This document shows positions 32,174 to 41,661 of a stretch of DNA of 42,071 bases, piece by piece. Below the pieces are notes generated by a model. It was not told where the DNA came from. It worked only from the letters and a program-made list of their open reading frames with translations, and made no database searches. This stretch comes from Akkermansia muciniphila (lineage in GTDB: Bacteria; Verrucomicrobiota; Verrucomicrobiia; Verrucomicrobiales; Akkermansiaceae): contig CAMCYK010000023.1 of NCBI GenBank assembly GCA_945883695.1, positions 1 through 42,071 on the forward strand, in the 5' to 3' direction. A program made the position numbers and the translations under genes. Numbering within the stretch: position 1 is the stretch's first letter; the number at the start of each line of letters is the position of its first letter.

Positions 32174-33541
32174 TTAGAGGGTTTCGCCGTAACGCCAACC
32201 CTCGCGGACCGGCTCCTTGATGAAGGCATTCAGTTCCGGGTGGTTGGTGATGCGGCCGGCTTTGGCGTCCCACTCGATGCGGGTGTTGAAGCGCTGGGAA
32301 AGCACGCCCAACAGGATGATCTCGGTGAGTTTCGCCCCGTAGGCGAAATTGGATCCCGGTTCCGGCCCCTCGCCCTTGATCGCCCGCAGCCACTCGCGGA
32401 ACGGGCCGCCGGCGACGCGGGGGATCGACGGCTGCGGCGGGTTCGCCTGCCATGACTTGTGCAGATCTTCGGGCAGCAGCAAGGGAGCCCCGGCGTGGGT
32501 GCCGCAGCCGATCATTCCTTTGCTGCCGACCATCCAGCAGGCGCGGCCGAGGTGCGCGGCGTGCTCGGCGCCGAATTTCTCGATGCGTCCGACCTTGCTC
32601 CAGTCCTGCGGGCCGTCGAACCAATAAAGGGTGACCGGTCCGCGGTCCCCTTTGGCGGGGAAGTGGTACTTGATCCGGCTGCCCGCGGGAATCACGCCAT
32701 CGAGCGATTCCTTCCGGTCGAGGCACTCGACCACCGTCGGCGGATCGAGATCCAGCGCCCACACCGGCGTGTCGAGCGTGTGGCAGCCCCAGTCGCCTAA
32801 CATGCCGAGACCGAAGTCATAGAAAGCGCGCCATTTCGAGGGATGATAGTCGGGACTGAATTCCCGTTTGGCGGCGGGACCGAGCCACAAGTCCCAGGCG
32901 AGGCCGTCCGGCACCGGCGAGGGCGGCGGCGGCATGACGGCCGGATTGGCGAAATGCTGTCCGCCCATTTCCGGTCCGCTGTTGCGGCAGAAGACCTCGC
33001 CGACCTCGCCGATCAGACCGGCGCGGTAGGCCTCGACCGACTGGCGGATGCCGTCGCCCGCGTGACCCTGGTTGCCCATCTGGGTGACCACCTTGTAGCG
33101 ATCCTTGGCTTTCACCAGGCTGCGCGATTGCCAGATGTTGTGGGTCAGCGGCTTCTGGGTGTAAACATGGATCCCGCGCTCCATCGCGGCCATCGTCGCG
33201 GCGAAGTGCGTGTGGTCGGGCGTCGAGATCACCACCGCGTCGATCTCCTTGTGCATCTTGTCGAACATCTCGCGGAAGTCCTCGAAGAAGGGCTGGGTGG
33301 TGCGCCAGTTCTTCATGTTCTCCGCGCAGAGGTTCCGGTCCACATCGCAGAACGCGACCAGGTTTTCCTCGCCGCAGCCCTGCTCGTAGGGTTGCCGGGC
33401 GATCCAGCCGCCGGAGCCGATGAAGGCGATGTTCAGCTTGCTGTTGGCGGACTTGCCCGGCTTGCCGATGGCAAAGGCCGGGAGCGCGGTGCCGGAAGCG
33501 GCCGCGCCTGTCGCGGTGAGAAGGAAGTGTCTGCGGTTCAT
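32174..33541 (-). CDS. Tat-exported Gfo/Idh/MocA family oxidoreductase
   Basis: A 455-residue oxidoreductase with a twin-arginine signal (NRRHFLLTATGAAASG), implying folded export with its cofactor. The Rossmann start is LNIAFIGSGGWIARQ, then AVVISTPDHTHFAATMAAMERGIHVYTQKPLTHN. The usual EKP is QKP (129-131), as is common in planctomycete and verrucomicrobial members. GLGMLGDWGCHTLDTP carries the conserved His of the catalytic domain. It lies between the DUF6288 and DUF1080 genes, with gaps of 45 and 27 bases. By analogy with other DUF1080-linked enzymes it may oxidise a sugar C3 hydroxyl or reduce its product; this is inference. Confidence 0.94.
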   Translation of the reverse strand: MNRRHFLLTATGAAASGTALPAFAIGKPGKSANSKLNIAFIGSGGWIARQPYEQGCGEENLVAFCDVDRNLCAENMKNWRTTQPFFEDFREMFDKMHKEIDAVVISTPDHTHFAATMAAMERGIHVYTQKPLTHNIWQSRSLVKAKDRYKVVTQMGNQGHAGDGIRQSVEAYRAGLIGEVGEVFCRNSGPEMGGQHFANPAVMPPPPSPVPDGLAWDLWLGPAAKREFSPDYHPSKWRAFYDFGLGMLGDWGCHTLDTPVWALDLDPPTVVECLDRKESLDGVIPAGSRIKYHFPAKGDRGPVTLYWFDGPQDWSKVGRIEKFGAEHAAHLGRACWMVGSKGMIGCGTHAGAPLLLPEDLHKSWQANPPQPSIPRVAGGPFREWLRAIKGEGPEPGSNFAYGAKLTEIILLGVLSQRFNTRIEWDAKAGRITNHPELNAFIKEPVREGWRYGETL

Positions 33542-33586
33542 TTTTCGGAGCTTCGGTTAGAGAGAAAATGGAATCGTCGGGCATGC

Positions 33587-36500
33587 TCACGGCGCGGTCA
33601 CGCTCGCCCGCAGGCGGACGAAGATCCTGCCGCCCGGAGCCAGCGTCGAGCGTTTGAGTTTCACCTCCACGGCGTCGGTCGGGCTGCCCGCGGTCTCGCT
33701 GAGGATCACGTGGTCGCCATCGTGGACGGCGGTGGTCCAGCCGGTGAGGTGGTTGCCGTATTCGACCTCGATGCGGGTGCGGGGATCTTCATGGGCGAGG
33801 TCGCTGCGGTTGAAGGTGAATCGCACGTAAGCCGGGTCGCCGCCGGGATCCAAGGTCGGCAGGAGACCGCTGGCGTTCACCTGTGGGCCCGCCGCGCCGA
33901 GCACCCAGGCGATCGCGTCGGGCACGCCGTCCTGGTTGGCGTCGCCGTCGGCCGGGGCGCCACCGGACCAGAGGACATACGGGCTTTCAGTGCCGGCAAA
34001 CGACAGCACGAGATCGACCGTCGAGAAGGACGCCGCGTTGCTGGCCGCGGAGGGGGTTTGGCTCATCACATGGCCGGCGGGCTTGGTCAGGCTGGCGGCG
34101 GTGGTCACGGTCCCGAGATAGAGGTTTGAGGCGGCGAGGATGAACGCGGCGTCCGCTTGGGACAATCCGGTCAGGTTCGGGATGGCGACCTGGTTCTGGA
34201 CCGATCCCGGCGCGGAAGCGGCCGTTTCGTTGCGCGCCGGGGATTTATCGCGGGCTTTGACCGTGTAGGCATATTCGACGCCCGGTGCCAGGCCGGTGTC
34301 GGTGTAGGCGGGGCTGTCCTGCCAGCCGCTGTCGCTGCCGCCGGACGCGCTGCCGGAAGTGCAGGTGAAGTAGTACTCCACTCCGGCGGGATCGAAGGCG
34401 GTGGCCGCGATCATCGAAATCGCGCCCGCTCCGGATGCCGCGGGCGGCGAGTGGAATGCCATCGGATGGGGGACCGGCGCGGCGAGGTCCGGGGTCATCG
34501 CGACGGTGCCCGCCAGGATGCTTTGATAACTCGCGCCGAAACGAATCTCGTCGCAGACGATCTTGTCGCCCCGCGCCAGGGTCATGGTGTCGAAAGTCGA
34601 TTGATTGACCTGCGTGTTCAGCACCGAGACCGGGGTGGCGGGCAGGACGAGGCTGGCAGCGGGTTGATAGAGTTCGATCCGGTCGAAGTCGCCCGGGGTG
34701 GCACCCCAGGTGATCCTGCCGACGATGAGTCCCTGGGTCCCCGCGCCGTAGGTGCTGCCCGCGCCGGTCCACGAGCCGAGGAGGTTGCCATTGATCCCGT
34801 CGCCCGCCGCGAGATCCCGGAACTGGGTGGCCACCACCCGGCCGTTGACCCCGTTCACGTTTCCAAGAACCAGGCCGACGCCGGCACCGAGCTGCGCGCC
34901 TTCGTTGTTGATCCAATACTTGTAGTTGCCGCTGTTGAACTGGCTGTTGGCCAAGGCAAGGGCGAGCCGGGAGTTCGTGACGTTGCCGCCGGTGTCGAAG
35001 CCGACGATGGCGCCGAACCAGAGGGTGGCCCCGTCGGCCAGCAGTCCGTTGCCGGCGAGGGCGGCGGTGCTGATGGCGCGGGCCCCGGCGAAGCGGTTGA
35101 TGCTCCCGCCAAGACCGGCGATTTTGCCGCCCTTGGTGACCAGGTCGCCCTGGGTCAAGGATCCGGCGGCGATGAGGGTTTCGTTGGCGATCCAGGAGCC
35201 GGTGAGGCCCACTTCGGTGGGTCCGGATTTCCCGCCGAGCGCACCGGCGGCGTAGTCGAAGGGCTCGTAAACCGCCAGTCCGATCGTGGCGAGGGGATCG
35301 ACGGTGATGTCGACGGTCGCGGTCGAGGTCAGACCACCGCTGTCCGTCACCCGGAAGACGATGCTGTCCGGCCCGGAGTAGCCGGAACCCGATGTGTAAA
35401 CAAGATAGGGGGCGGTGCCTGTTAGGGTGCCGTGGGCGGGCGGGACCGTGACGGTGAATTCCAGCGGGTATCCCTCGGGATCGGTGGCGGAGAGGATGAT
35501 GGGAGCCGGCGTGGCCTTGCCGGCGCTGATCGACTGGGGAATGGCGCTCGGCGGGTTGTTCGGCGGCAGGGTGCCGTCGGGGTTGAGAAGGGTGACCGCC
35601 ACCGTCCCCGAAACCTCGGTCAACCCGCGCGAGTCGGACATCGCGACTTCGAACAGGTAGTGGCCGGCGTGGTTGCCGAGCAGGATCGCGCAGTTCCGTG
35701 CCGCGGCCGTGCCGTTCTGGTTGAAGGCCACCTGGCCGGGGCCTTGGACCTTGCGCCAGGTGAACCGGCTGTCGCCCTGCGCGTGGTCGAAGGAATTGAC
35801 CCGCAGCACGGTCGTGTTGGCCGGCAGGGTGAGCCGGGAAGAGTCGGCGGTGGCGGAGGTGATGCCTTTGAAGGGCACCAGAGTCTCGGGATGGGTGTCG
35901 GCCGCGACCGCGTCGAGCACGGCCTGGGCCTCCGCGCTGACCGCGATATTCTGCTCGGCGCTGCCGCCGCTCGCGTTGAGGTAGGAGGTCGCGAGCGCGA
36001 TCACATCGGGCTCGGGCGTGATGGTGGTGTAGGAAGCGGCGTATTTCTTGAGCACTCCGAGCGCCGCGGAACGGTCGCCGGCGGTCGCTTCGGCGATGTA
36101 TTTCATGCCGGCCGGGACTCCCTCGGCGACATCGTATTTCCACATGAGATCGAAGCCCTTCTGGCGGACGCCGGAGGCGAACATGCGGTCGGAGGGGGCG
36201 TATTCCAGCACGGTGTCGACCACCGCGCCGGCGACGGCGAGGGTATCGTCCCGGGTCAGCAAGGGATAGACCGAGGCGAGGGTGCTGCGGGCCTGCCCGA
36301 CCGGATTCGCGGCGACCGCGCGGATGGCGGGGTAGAGGAGGCTGCGGTCCACGCCGGTGATGTTGTTCCAGAGGATGCCCTTGGGGCCGTAGGCATTGCC
36401 GCCGTAGAAGAGGAGCATGGCGAGGCGGCCGTGATCGAAGTGCAGCGGGTCCTCCTCGTCGTAGGGGATCACCGGCCGCGCGTTGGAGGCGGCGGCGGTG

Positions 36501-38332
36501 AGGATCTTGGTCAGTTGGGCCTGCCGGTCCGCGGTTGGCAGGTAGCGCAGGCCTTCGGCGGCGGCATAGCGGACGTACTTCTGCGAATCGGTGAGCAGGT
36601 CCGCCAGCACGCCGGCGGAGGCGGAGCTGGCGATCCGTCCCAAGGCATCGCAGGCACCGGCGCGGACATGGGCGGGGAGCGTGGTGTCGGTGGCGATGGC
36701 GTGCAATTGGTTGCGCTGGGTGGTGGTGACGCCGCGGGCTTTCAACTCGATCGCGGCGTTCCGGCGGATCTTGGGCGACCAGTTGCCGGTGTCGGTGATG
36801 AGATCGGCGACGGAGCGGCCGGTGGGACCGTAGGTGTCCGCGTTGGCGGCATCGGCGACGTCCCTCGCGCTCAGCCAGCGGGCCGGTTCGTGGCCGCGGC
36901 CGGTCAGGTGGAGCTGGCGCAGGGGCAGGGCGTAGACCAGCAGGGCCGCGGTGGACATGCGGAAGTCATTGTAGGTCGATCCGCTGTTAGGACCCTCGCC
37001 GTTGAGGCAGTCGTAGTCGAATTTCCCGTCCCAGCGGCGGTTGAGGTCGAGCATCCAGCGGATCCGGCTGAAGTGGAGGGCGGCGGCTTCCTCGCCGCCG
37101 ACGGCCGCGCCGAGCGGCGACCAGAGGTAGTTGAAGAACGCGCCGGTATGGCCGGTCTCCCTCTCGGCGGGGGCGGCGGCGGCCATCTTGGCGTAGAATT
37201 TCCCTTCCGTGACGCGGTGGTCCTGGAGGGCGAAGCAAAGGGCCGCGAGTCCGCTCTTGCCGTTGTTCTCGTGGGACGGATAGGGCTCGTGCTCGCCGTA
37301 GGGAATGGCACCCTTGCCGGCATACGAGGCGAAGAAGCGGCTGGCGCGGACGATGGCCGGTTCGATCTCGGGATTGCCCAGTCCGCACTCGCGGGCGAGC
37401 AGCAAGCCGAGGAAGCAGGGCATGCCGGATGAGTTCACCGGGCCGTAGACGCCACCCATCGGGCCGTTGGGGCCGCCGTTGGAATACTTCTCCGCGAAGA
37501 TATGGCCGACGGTGCCGAACAGGCTGGTGTTTTTGGCGATGTTGACGGCGTAAGCCTCGATGGCCGGCAGGATCTGGGTGTCCCCCGTGACGAGATAATA
37601 CTCGGCCAGCATGACCAGCGTGTGACCGCGCTGCCAGGTGATCATGGAGCTGCCGTCGCGCGCGTCGGACATCATCTGCGCCCGGGTGCCGGCGTCGGGA
37701 ATCAGCGCGCGGGCCTCGGTCCGTGCCCGTGCCAGGCGCGCCGCGTTGTCAGGATCCGACGGATTGTTGCCCGCCAGCAGGCTGAGCGTGCCAAAGGAGT
37801 AACGGCCTGCGGATTCGCCGGCCATGATCGCGTCGAGTCCCTGCGCCAGGATCCGGGCGGACTTGGGGCAGTTGTACGGCGCGCCGGGGCTGTAGGCGCC
37901 CATGGATTGCAGGGTGACCTCCACCGTGCTGGTCGCGCCGGCGCGCCAGCGGATCAGTTTCAGGGTCGCGGGATCGCGGGCTTCGGCATCGTTGATGGCG
38001 TTGGCGAAACTCTTGCGCGCGTCGGAGCTGAAGTTCACCGGGGCGGCCCCGGTGCCGCTGGCGCCGAGGATCAGGTCGTTCGCGGCGAGGATGCCGGCGG
38101 CGGGCGATTCCGCCGCCACCGATTTCACATGGATCTGGCGGCTCTCGGAGCTGTTTTCCTTGACGTGATACACCCAGCCGCGGAGCCCGGTCGGGCCGAG
38201 ATTGATGGTGCGGGTGGTGTCCGGAATGCCACCGTTGGTCAGATCGGGCGCGGCGGCATGGAGGGTTCCGGTGGCGACCAGAAGGGCGAGGGCGGCCAAC
38301 CAACCGGCGGCCGGGAGAATGCTTCGGGGCAT
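33587..38332 (-). CDS. Giant exported multidomain protein (PDZ-like, DUF6288-like, HEAT-like, Ig-like, LamG-like, PASTA-like)
   Basis: A 1581-residue protein, first gene of the operon. The signal peptide is MPRSILPAAGWLAALALLVATGTLHA. A PDZ-like domain (about 50-142: RGWVYHVK..., AAGILAANDLILG, WRAGATSTVEVTL) follows, then an alpha-helical region of DUF6288 type (about 155-490: LAGNNPSDPDNAARL, YGPVNSSGMPCFLGLLLARECGLGNPEI, GHTGAFFNYLWSPLGA). Next come HEAT-like repeats (ARGVTTTQRNQLHAIATDTTLPAHVRAGACDALGRIA; about 500-800), an Ig/cadherin-like domain (about 945-1040), a LamG-like domain (about 1040-1310), a fibronectin-like domain, a PASTA-like segment (VAIPNLTGLSQADAAFILAASNL) and a beta-rich C-terminus. 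Residue ranges are approximate. The ATG at 38332 is preferred over one 15 codons upstream because it begins the signal peptide. It is probably a surface protein that binds or processes polymer. Confidence 0.87.
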   Translation of the reverse strand: MPRSILPAAGWLAALALLVATGTLHAAAPDLTNGGIPDTTRTINLGPTGLRGWVYHVKENSSESRQIHVKSVAAESPAAGILAANDLILGASGTGAAPVNFSSDARKSFANAINDAEARDPATLKLIRWRAGATSTVEVTLQSMGAYSPGAPYNCPKSARILAQGLDAIMAGESAGRYSFGTLSLLAGNNPSDPDNAARLARARTEARALIPDAGTRAQMMSDARDGSSMITWQRGHTLVMLAEYYLVTGDTQILPAIEAYAVNIAKNTSLFGTVGHIFAEKYSNGGPNGPMGGVYGPVNSSGMPCFLGLLLARECGLGNPEIEPAIVRASRFFASYAGKGAIPYGEHEPYPSHENNGKSGLAALCFALQDHRVTEGKFYAKMAAAAPAERETGHTGAFFNYLWSPLGAAVGGEEAAALHFSRIRWMLDLNRRWDGKFDYDCLNGEGPNSGSTYNDFRMSTAALLVYALPLRQLHLTGRGHEPARWLSARDVADAANADTYGPTGRSVADLITDTGNWSPKIRRNAAIELKARGVTTTQRNQLHAIATDTTLPAHVRAGACDALGRIASSASAGVLADLLTDSQKYVRYAAAEGLRYLPTADRQAQLTKILTAAASNARPVIPYDEEDPLHFDHGRLAMLLFYGGNAYGPKGILWNNITGVDRSLLYPAIRAVAANPVGQARSTLASVYPLLTRDDTLAVAGAVVDTVLEYAPSDRMFASGVRQKGFDLMWKYDVAEGVPAGMKYIAEATAGDRSAALGVLKKYAASYTTITPEPDVIALATSYLNASGGSAEQNIAVSAEAQAVLDAVAADTHPETLVPFKGITSATADSSRLTLPANTTVLRVNSFDHAQGDSRFTWRKVQGPGQVAFNQNGTAAARNCAILLGNHAGHYLFEVAMSDSRGLTEVSGTVAVTLLNPDGTLPPNNPPSAIPQSISAGKATPAPIILSATDPEGYPLEFTVTVPPAHGTLTGTAPYLVYTSGSGYSGPDSIVFRVTDSGGLTSTATVDITVDPLATIGLAVYEPFDYAAGALGGKSGPTEVGLTGSWIANETLIAAGSLTQGDLVTKGGKIAGLGGSINRFAGARAISTAALAGNGLLADGATLWFGAIVGFDTGGNVTNSRLALALANSQFNSGNYKYWINNEGAQLGAGVGLVLGNVNGVNGRVVATQFRDLAAGDGINGNLLGSWTGAGSTYGAGTQGLIVGRITWGATPGDFDRIELYQPAASLVLPATPVSVLNTQVNQSTFDTMTLARGDKIVCDEIRFGASYQSILAGTVAMTPDLAAPVPHPMAFHSPPAASGAGAISMIAATAFDPAGVEYYFTCTSGSASGGSDSGWQDSPAYTDTGLAPGVEYAYTVKARDKSPARNETAASAPGSVQNQVAIPNLTGLSQADAAFILAASNLYLGTVTTAASLTKPAGHVMSQTPSAASNAASFSTVDLVLSFAGTESPYVLWSGGAPADGDANQDGVPDAIAWVLGAAGPQVNASGLLPTLDPGGDPAYVRFTFNRSDLAHEDPRTRIEVEYGNHLTGWTTAVHDGDHVILSETAGSPTDAVEVKLKRSTLAPGGRIFVRLRASVTAP

Positions 38333-38622
38333 GGATCGATGGGGTGAATGAGCGGTGAATCCGCCCGATTGTCTCACGGAGGCAGCGGTTCGACCATTCC
38401 ATTTCCCATCGGGTCGCCGGTGCGGAAGAAGAATGAGGTGAGGTTGACGGTCTGGACTTCTCGAATTGCAGTCTGGCTCCGAGGAGGGGACTGCCCAGTC
38501 ACACGATCGGATGACCGGGGCAGGGCTTTCGTCGGTCGCCGGAGGCGACTTCGTCCTCCCGGTTGGGATGGTATCGATTTCAGCATTGAGCCCCGCGGCG
38601 GTCGGGGCTACCTCCTTTGCCC
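38333..38622. other. Divergent intergenic region with two hairpins; no gene
   Basis: Separates the minus-strand secreted-protein operon from the plus-strand DUF1802 gene and should hold both promoters. Two stems are visible: GTCGCC-GGA-GGCGAC (38535-38549) and AGCCCCG with CGGGGCT (38589-38609). No clear promoter hexamers were recognised. Confidence 0.5.
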
Positions 38623-39189
38623 ATGGCGAGCGGCTTCAAAGAGTGGCAGGTGGTGTGCGACGCGCTGGCGAGCGGGCGGCAGGCGATCATTCTCCGCAAG
38701 GGCGGCATCCACGAGGGGCGCACCGGCTTTTCGTTCGCCGAGGAGAATTTTTTCCTGTTCCCGACCCGCTTCCACAATCAGGACCAGTTCGTCCGCGAGG
38801 GCAACGTGGTGGCCGCGCCGGAATGGGTGGCGGGCGAGACGGTCAGCATCACGCACTACTGCGAGGCGCTGTGGGCGAAGACGCTCACGGATTGGGATAA
38901 GGTCGCCGCGCTGGAGCCCTATCATGTGTGGACCGCGGAGACGATCCGCCAGCGCTTCGACTGGGAAGGCAAGGGGATGGCCAGCGGCAGCATCCACGTC
39001 GCCCTGGTGAGGGTCAGCGCTTTGGTGAAGCCCTGGGAATTTCCCTACGAGGCGAAGTACGGCGGATGCCGGAGTTGGGTCACTTTGCCGGAGCCGCCTC
39101 CCGGCACGCGGGCGGGGGCGGAGCCGGTGCTGGGGGATGATGTCTTCTCGACCTTGTTCGCGAAGTTGGAGGAGATTCTGGGGGAGTGA
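38623..39189 (+). CDS. DUF1802 family protein
   Basis: A 188-residue soluble protein. ASGFKEWQVVCDALASGRQAIILRKGGIHEG, FSFAEENFFLFPTRFHNQ and WVTLPEP match the DUF1802 family as remembered (K.W......L..G.Q..LLRKGGI.E....F.....F.L.PT..HQ). Its function is unknown. ATG at 38623 is used; a TTG two codons earlier is possible. No good ribosome site is seen in the 20 bases before it. It stands alone on the plus strand next to two minus-strand units. Confidence 0.85.
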   Translation: MASGFKEWQVVCDALASGRQAIILRKGGIHEGRTGFSFAEENFFLFPTRFHNQDQFVREGNVVAAPEWVAGETVSITHYCEALWAKTLTDWDKVAALEPYHVWTAETIRQRFDWEGKGMASGSIHVALVRVSALVKPWEFPYEAKYGGCRSWVTLPEPPPGTRAGAEPVLGDDVFSTLFAKLEEILGE

Positions 39190-39336
39190 AAGGATCCCGT
39201 TCTCCGCATCGGCGACAGGAGATGAGGGGTCTTCGAACTCGGCGGGAAGAACGATGGCGCGTGGCTTTTCCTCCGCCGGGAGGAACGCCAAGCAGCACGA
39301 AAGCGCGGCGACAGGATAGCGGAGAAGGCGAATCAT
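39190..39336 (-). pseudogene. Orphan 5' gene fragment with signal peptide
   Basis: From the ATG at 39336 the frame reads MIRLLRYPVAALSCCLAFL then PAEEKPRAIVLPAEFEDPSSP. That is a convincing signal peptide followed by a plausible mature start. The frame then runs antisense into the end of the DUF1802 gene and loses protein character. It may be the start of an exported protein whose remainder was deleted, or a coincidence. Low confidence. Confidence 0.35.
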
Positions 39337-39374
39337 GTGCTTTGTGATTGGTGGTCTTTTCTGGTGCGCTTGGA

Positions 39375-40070
39375 TCACGGGTCTACCCGGGTCCTTTCGT
39401 CCCGCTTGCGTCGAAGCGTCTCGTGGCCCTGCGCCTCCAAATGCTCGAAATCCGGCGCGCTGAAGATGGGTGACACGACGCGTCCCGCACTTTGGTCGAG
39501 CGCATCCTTGAAGGCACCGGCCACCGCGGCGACAGTTCCGTTCCATTCATCCAGTTGCCGGATGAGTTCGTCCTGATCCCGGTGATCCCAGAAGCCGCTT
39601 CCGTCACGGACGTTCACCTCAATACCGGCGCTGCGGAAGGCGTCGAGAATGGCGATGATGCCGAGGTGGCATTTGAGAAAATGCCCGCGACTGATCCGGT
39701 CGGCATACTGGGTCTTGCACCACGTATGGTGGTGCCAGCCTTCGCCCCATCCGGTGGGAATCAGCCGGTCGCCTGCCATGACGGTGCCCGGAAAGCGGCA
39801 CAGACCGAACAGGGCGGTCTCGCATCCCTCGCCGGGCCAGGTGCGGAAGATCCATCCGTCTTCGGCTTTGGCGCGCAGGCCGTGAAGACTGTCGGGGGCG
39901 TCCTGAACCGAAATGGTTTCGGGGCAATCCTGCAGATTCGGGACGATGGGATCCACTTCGGCAAAGTCCAATCCGACCGCGGTCTGATGGGCGACCTCGA
40001 TGGCAGCAAGCACCCGGTCCCGATGCCAGTCGGCCGGAGCGTGGAGGTCGCAGAAGATTTCGAGGCCCAT
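39375..40070 (-). CDS. Conserved-looking hypothetical protein
   Basis: A 231-residue protein without signal peptide or membrane helix. It is rich in Trp, His and Cys (GWIFRTWPGEGCETALFGLCRFPGTV, WGEGWHHHTWCKTQYADR, GHFLKCHLGIIAILDAF), with a charged C-terminus (DFEHLEAQGHETLRRKRDERTRV). The HxxC/HHHxWC cluster could bind a metal. No family was recognised. The ATG at 40070 starts GLEIFCDLHAPADWH; a longer in-frame start adds 17 residues of poor quality. The spacing to neighbours (about 180 and 390 bases) suggests a single-gene unit. Confidence 0.7.
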   Translation of the reverse strand: MGLEIFCDLHAPADWHRDRVLAAIEVAHQTAVGLDFAEVDPIVPNLQDCPETISVQDAPDSLHGLRAKAEDGWIFRTWPGEGCETALFGLCRFPGTVMAGDRLIPTGWGEGWHHHTWCKTQYADRISRGHFLKCHLGIIAILDAFRSAGIEVNVRDGSGFWDHRDQDELIRQLDEWNGTVAAVAGAFKDALDQSAGRVVSPIFSAPDFEHLEAQGHETLRRKRDERTRVDP

Positions 40071-40457
40071 GGCTTTACTGGAGAGTAAAGGCCGGCCCGC
40101 CCTCATCAAGCTCGCAGCCAACCAGTTTCAGCCTCATCGGAGCGTGAAGCGGAACCGGTCATCCTGGATACCGGGATCAGAGCAACGAAAGGGACGAAAC
40201 TGGCGAAATTTCAGAGGTTTTGGAAAATGGTAAGATCAACCTTGCGTGTGCTCGGAGCGGTTCTCCCCATGCTTTGATTTTCGCGGAGGTTCGCCGATTT
40301 CGTTGTGAGCATTCTCTTAGCAGGGCGACAGCTTGGAAGGGTTCAATCCTCGCGCCAGAAAAAGGCCCGCGCCTCGTGGGGAGGGGCGGGCTTTCCAGAG
40401 AGATGCGTGGCGTGCGGGTGAGGCGGGCCGCACCCCGTCACAACTTGCAAAGTTGCG
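40071..40457. other. Intergenic region between the hypothetical gene and sucD
   Basis: About 390 bases with no recognisable gene. It holds the sucD terminator (40359-40392) and should hold the promoter of the minus-strand gene to its left. Some AT-richer sequence lies at about 40190-40310. Confidence 0.5.
40359..40392 (-). terminator. Intrinsic terminator downstream of sucD
   Basis: On the minus strand an imperfect GC stem (GCCCGCCCC with GGCGCGGGC, 40392-40364) is followed by TTTTT (40363-40359). It lies about 65 bases after the sucD stop and is the likely end of the sucCD transcript. Confidence 0.75.
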
Positions 40458-41354
40458 CTACTTCCCCCAGCGGGCGAGCAGGGTGGTGGCCATCTCGCTC
40501 GGGGTTTCGGCGACGGCGATGCCGCACTCGGCGAGGATCCGCTTCTTGGCCTGCGCGGTGTCTTCCTCGCCACCGACGATGGCGCCGGCGTGGCCCATCC
40601 GGCGGCCCGGAGGCGCGGTGGCTCCCGCGATGAAGCCGGCGATCGGCTTCTTGCAGTGCTCCTTGGCCCAGCGGGCGGCCTCGACCTCGGCGTTGCCGCC
40701 GATCTCGCCGATCATGATGATGGCTTCGGTCTCGGGGTCGTTGTTGAACATTTCCAGCACGTCGAGGTGGTTGGTGCCGTTGATCGGGTCGCCGCCGATG
40801 CCGACCAGCGTGCTCTGGCCGTAGCCGAGCTGGGTGAGCTGGAAGACCGCCTCGTAGGTCAGGGTGCCGGAGCGGGAGACCACGCCGACGTTGCCACGCT
40901 TGCAGATCTGGCCGGGCGTGATGCCGATGCGGCAGCCGCCGTGGGACTTCTCGCCGCGGCCGGGAGTGACCAGGCCGGGGCAGTTCGGACCGATCAGGCG
41001 GGACTTGGAGCCGCGGATCGCTTCCTTGACCCGCATCATGTCCATGACCGGGATCCCTTCGGTGATGCAGACGACGAGCTCCACGCCGGCATCGAAGGCC
41101 TCGAGGATGGCGTCGGCGGCGAAGGGCGGCGGGACGAAGATGGCGGACGCGGTGGCACCGGTTTCGCGCACGGCTTGGTCGACCGTGTCGAAGATCGGCA
41201 CGGTGCCGGCGAACTTCTGGCCGCCCTTGCCCGGCGTGACCCCGGCGACCAGCTTGGTGCCGTAGTCGAGGGACAGCTGCGCGTGGCGGGCGCCGAAGCT
41301 GCCGGTGATGCCTTGGACGAGGAGCTTGGTGTTTTCGTCAACGAGAATGGACAT
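40458..41354 (-). CDS. sucD: Succinyl-CoA synthetase alpha subunit (ADP/GDP-forming)
   Basis: A 298-residue subunit that binds CoA and carries the phosphohistidine of succinyl-CoA synthetase in the TCA cycle. It opens [44 protein letters not shown], the CoA-binding domain. [27 protein letters not shown] and the catalytic histidine in [15 protein letters not shown] follow; ends and length are complete. A type II toxin-antitoxin pair lies between it and sucC. The toxin stop is only four bases upstream of the sucD ATG, so sucD translation initiates from within that gene. Confidence 0.97.
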   Translation of the reverse strand: MSILVDENTKLLVQGITGSFGARHAQLSLDYGTKLVAGVTPGKGGQKFAGTVPIFDTVDQAVRETGATASAIFVPPPFAADAILEAFDAGVELVVCITEGIPVMDMMRVKEAIRGSKSRLIGPNCPGLVTPGRGEKSHGGCRIGITPGQICKRGNVGVVSRSGTLTYEAVFQLTQLGYGQSTLVGIGGDPINGTNHLDVLEMFNNDPETEAIIMIGEIGGNAEVEAARWAKEHCKKPIAGFIAGATAPPGRRMGHAGAIVGGEEDTAQAKKRILAECGIAVAETPSEMATTLLARWGK

Positions 41355-41358
41355 GGAG

Positions 41359-41661
41359 TTAGCGGAGTCGGTAGTTTAGATACTTCGGGTCTCGGGCATC
41401 GTGGACAATCGCGATGACCTCACAGCGTGTCTCACATACCCGGAAATAGATTGCATAGGGCCATTTGCCCGGTCGGCAGAGCCGCGTCGCTTTTCGGTCG
41501 CGAACCCTGAACGAAGTCGGATTCTGCAAGATCCGCTGGAAGCCACGATCCATCGCGAGGTCGAATTCCCTGCCGATGCCTGGCTCCTTGTCATCATACC
41601 AATCACTTGCTTCCGCAATATCCCGGCGCGCGTTTTCGGTGATGATCAAGGTCCAGCTCAT
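41359..41661 (-). CDS. RelE/ParE-family toxin
   Basis: A 100-residue type II toxin. [50 protein letters not shown] is the helical hairpin of the ParE/RelE fold. [44 protein letters not shown] is the beta-sheet end. The start at 41661 overlaps the antitoxin stop by four bases. A longer in-frame start nine residues upstream (AKGTRTRA) lies inside the antitoxin gene and is less likely. Its stop is four bases before sucD, so the pair is embedded in the suc operon. The target (gyrase or ribosome-bound mRNA) cannot be told from sequence. Confidence 0.9.
   Translation of the reverse strand: MSWTLIITENARRDIAEASDWYDDKEPGIGREFDLAMDRGFQRILQNPTSFRVRDRKATRLCRPGKWPYAIYFRVCETRCEVIAIVHDARDPKYLNYRLR

Noticed and set aside
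35432..37432. Plus-strand frame of 666 codons opposite the giant secreted protein
   Set aside because: Shadow of the minus-strand gene; Gly/Asp/Val-rich with no domain.
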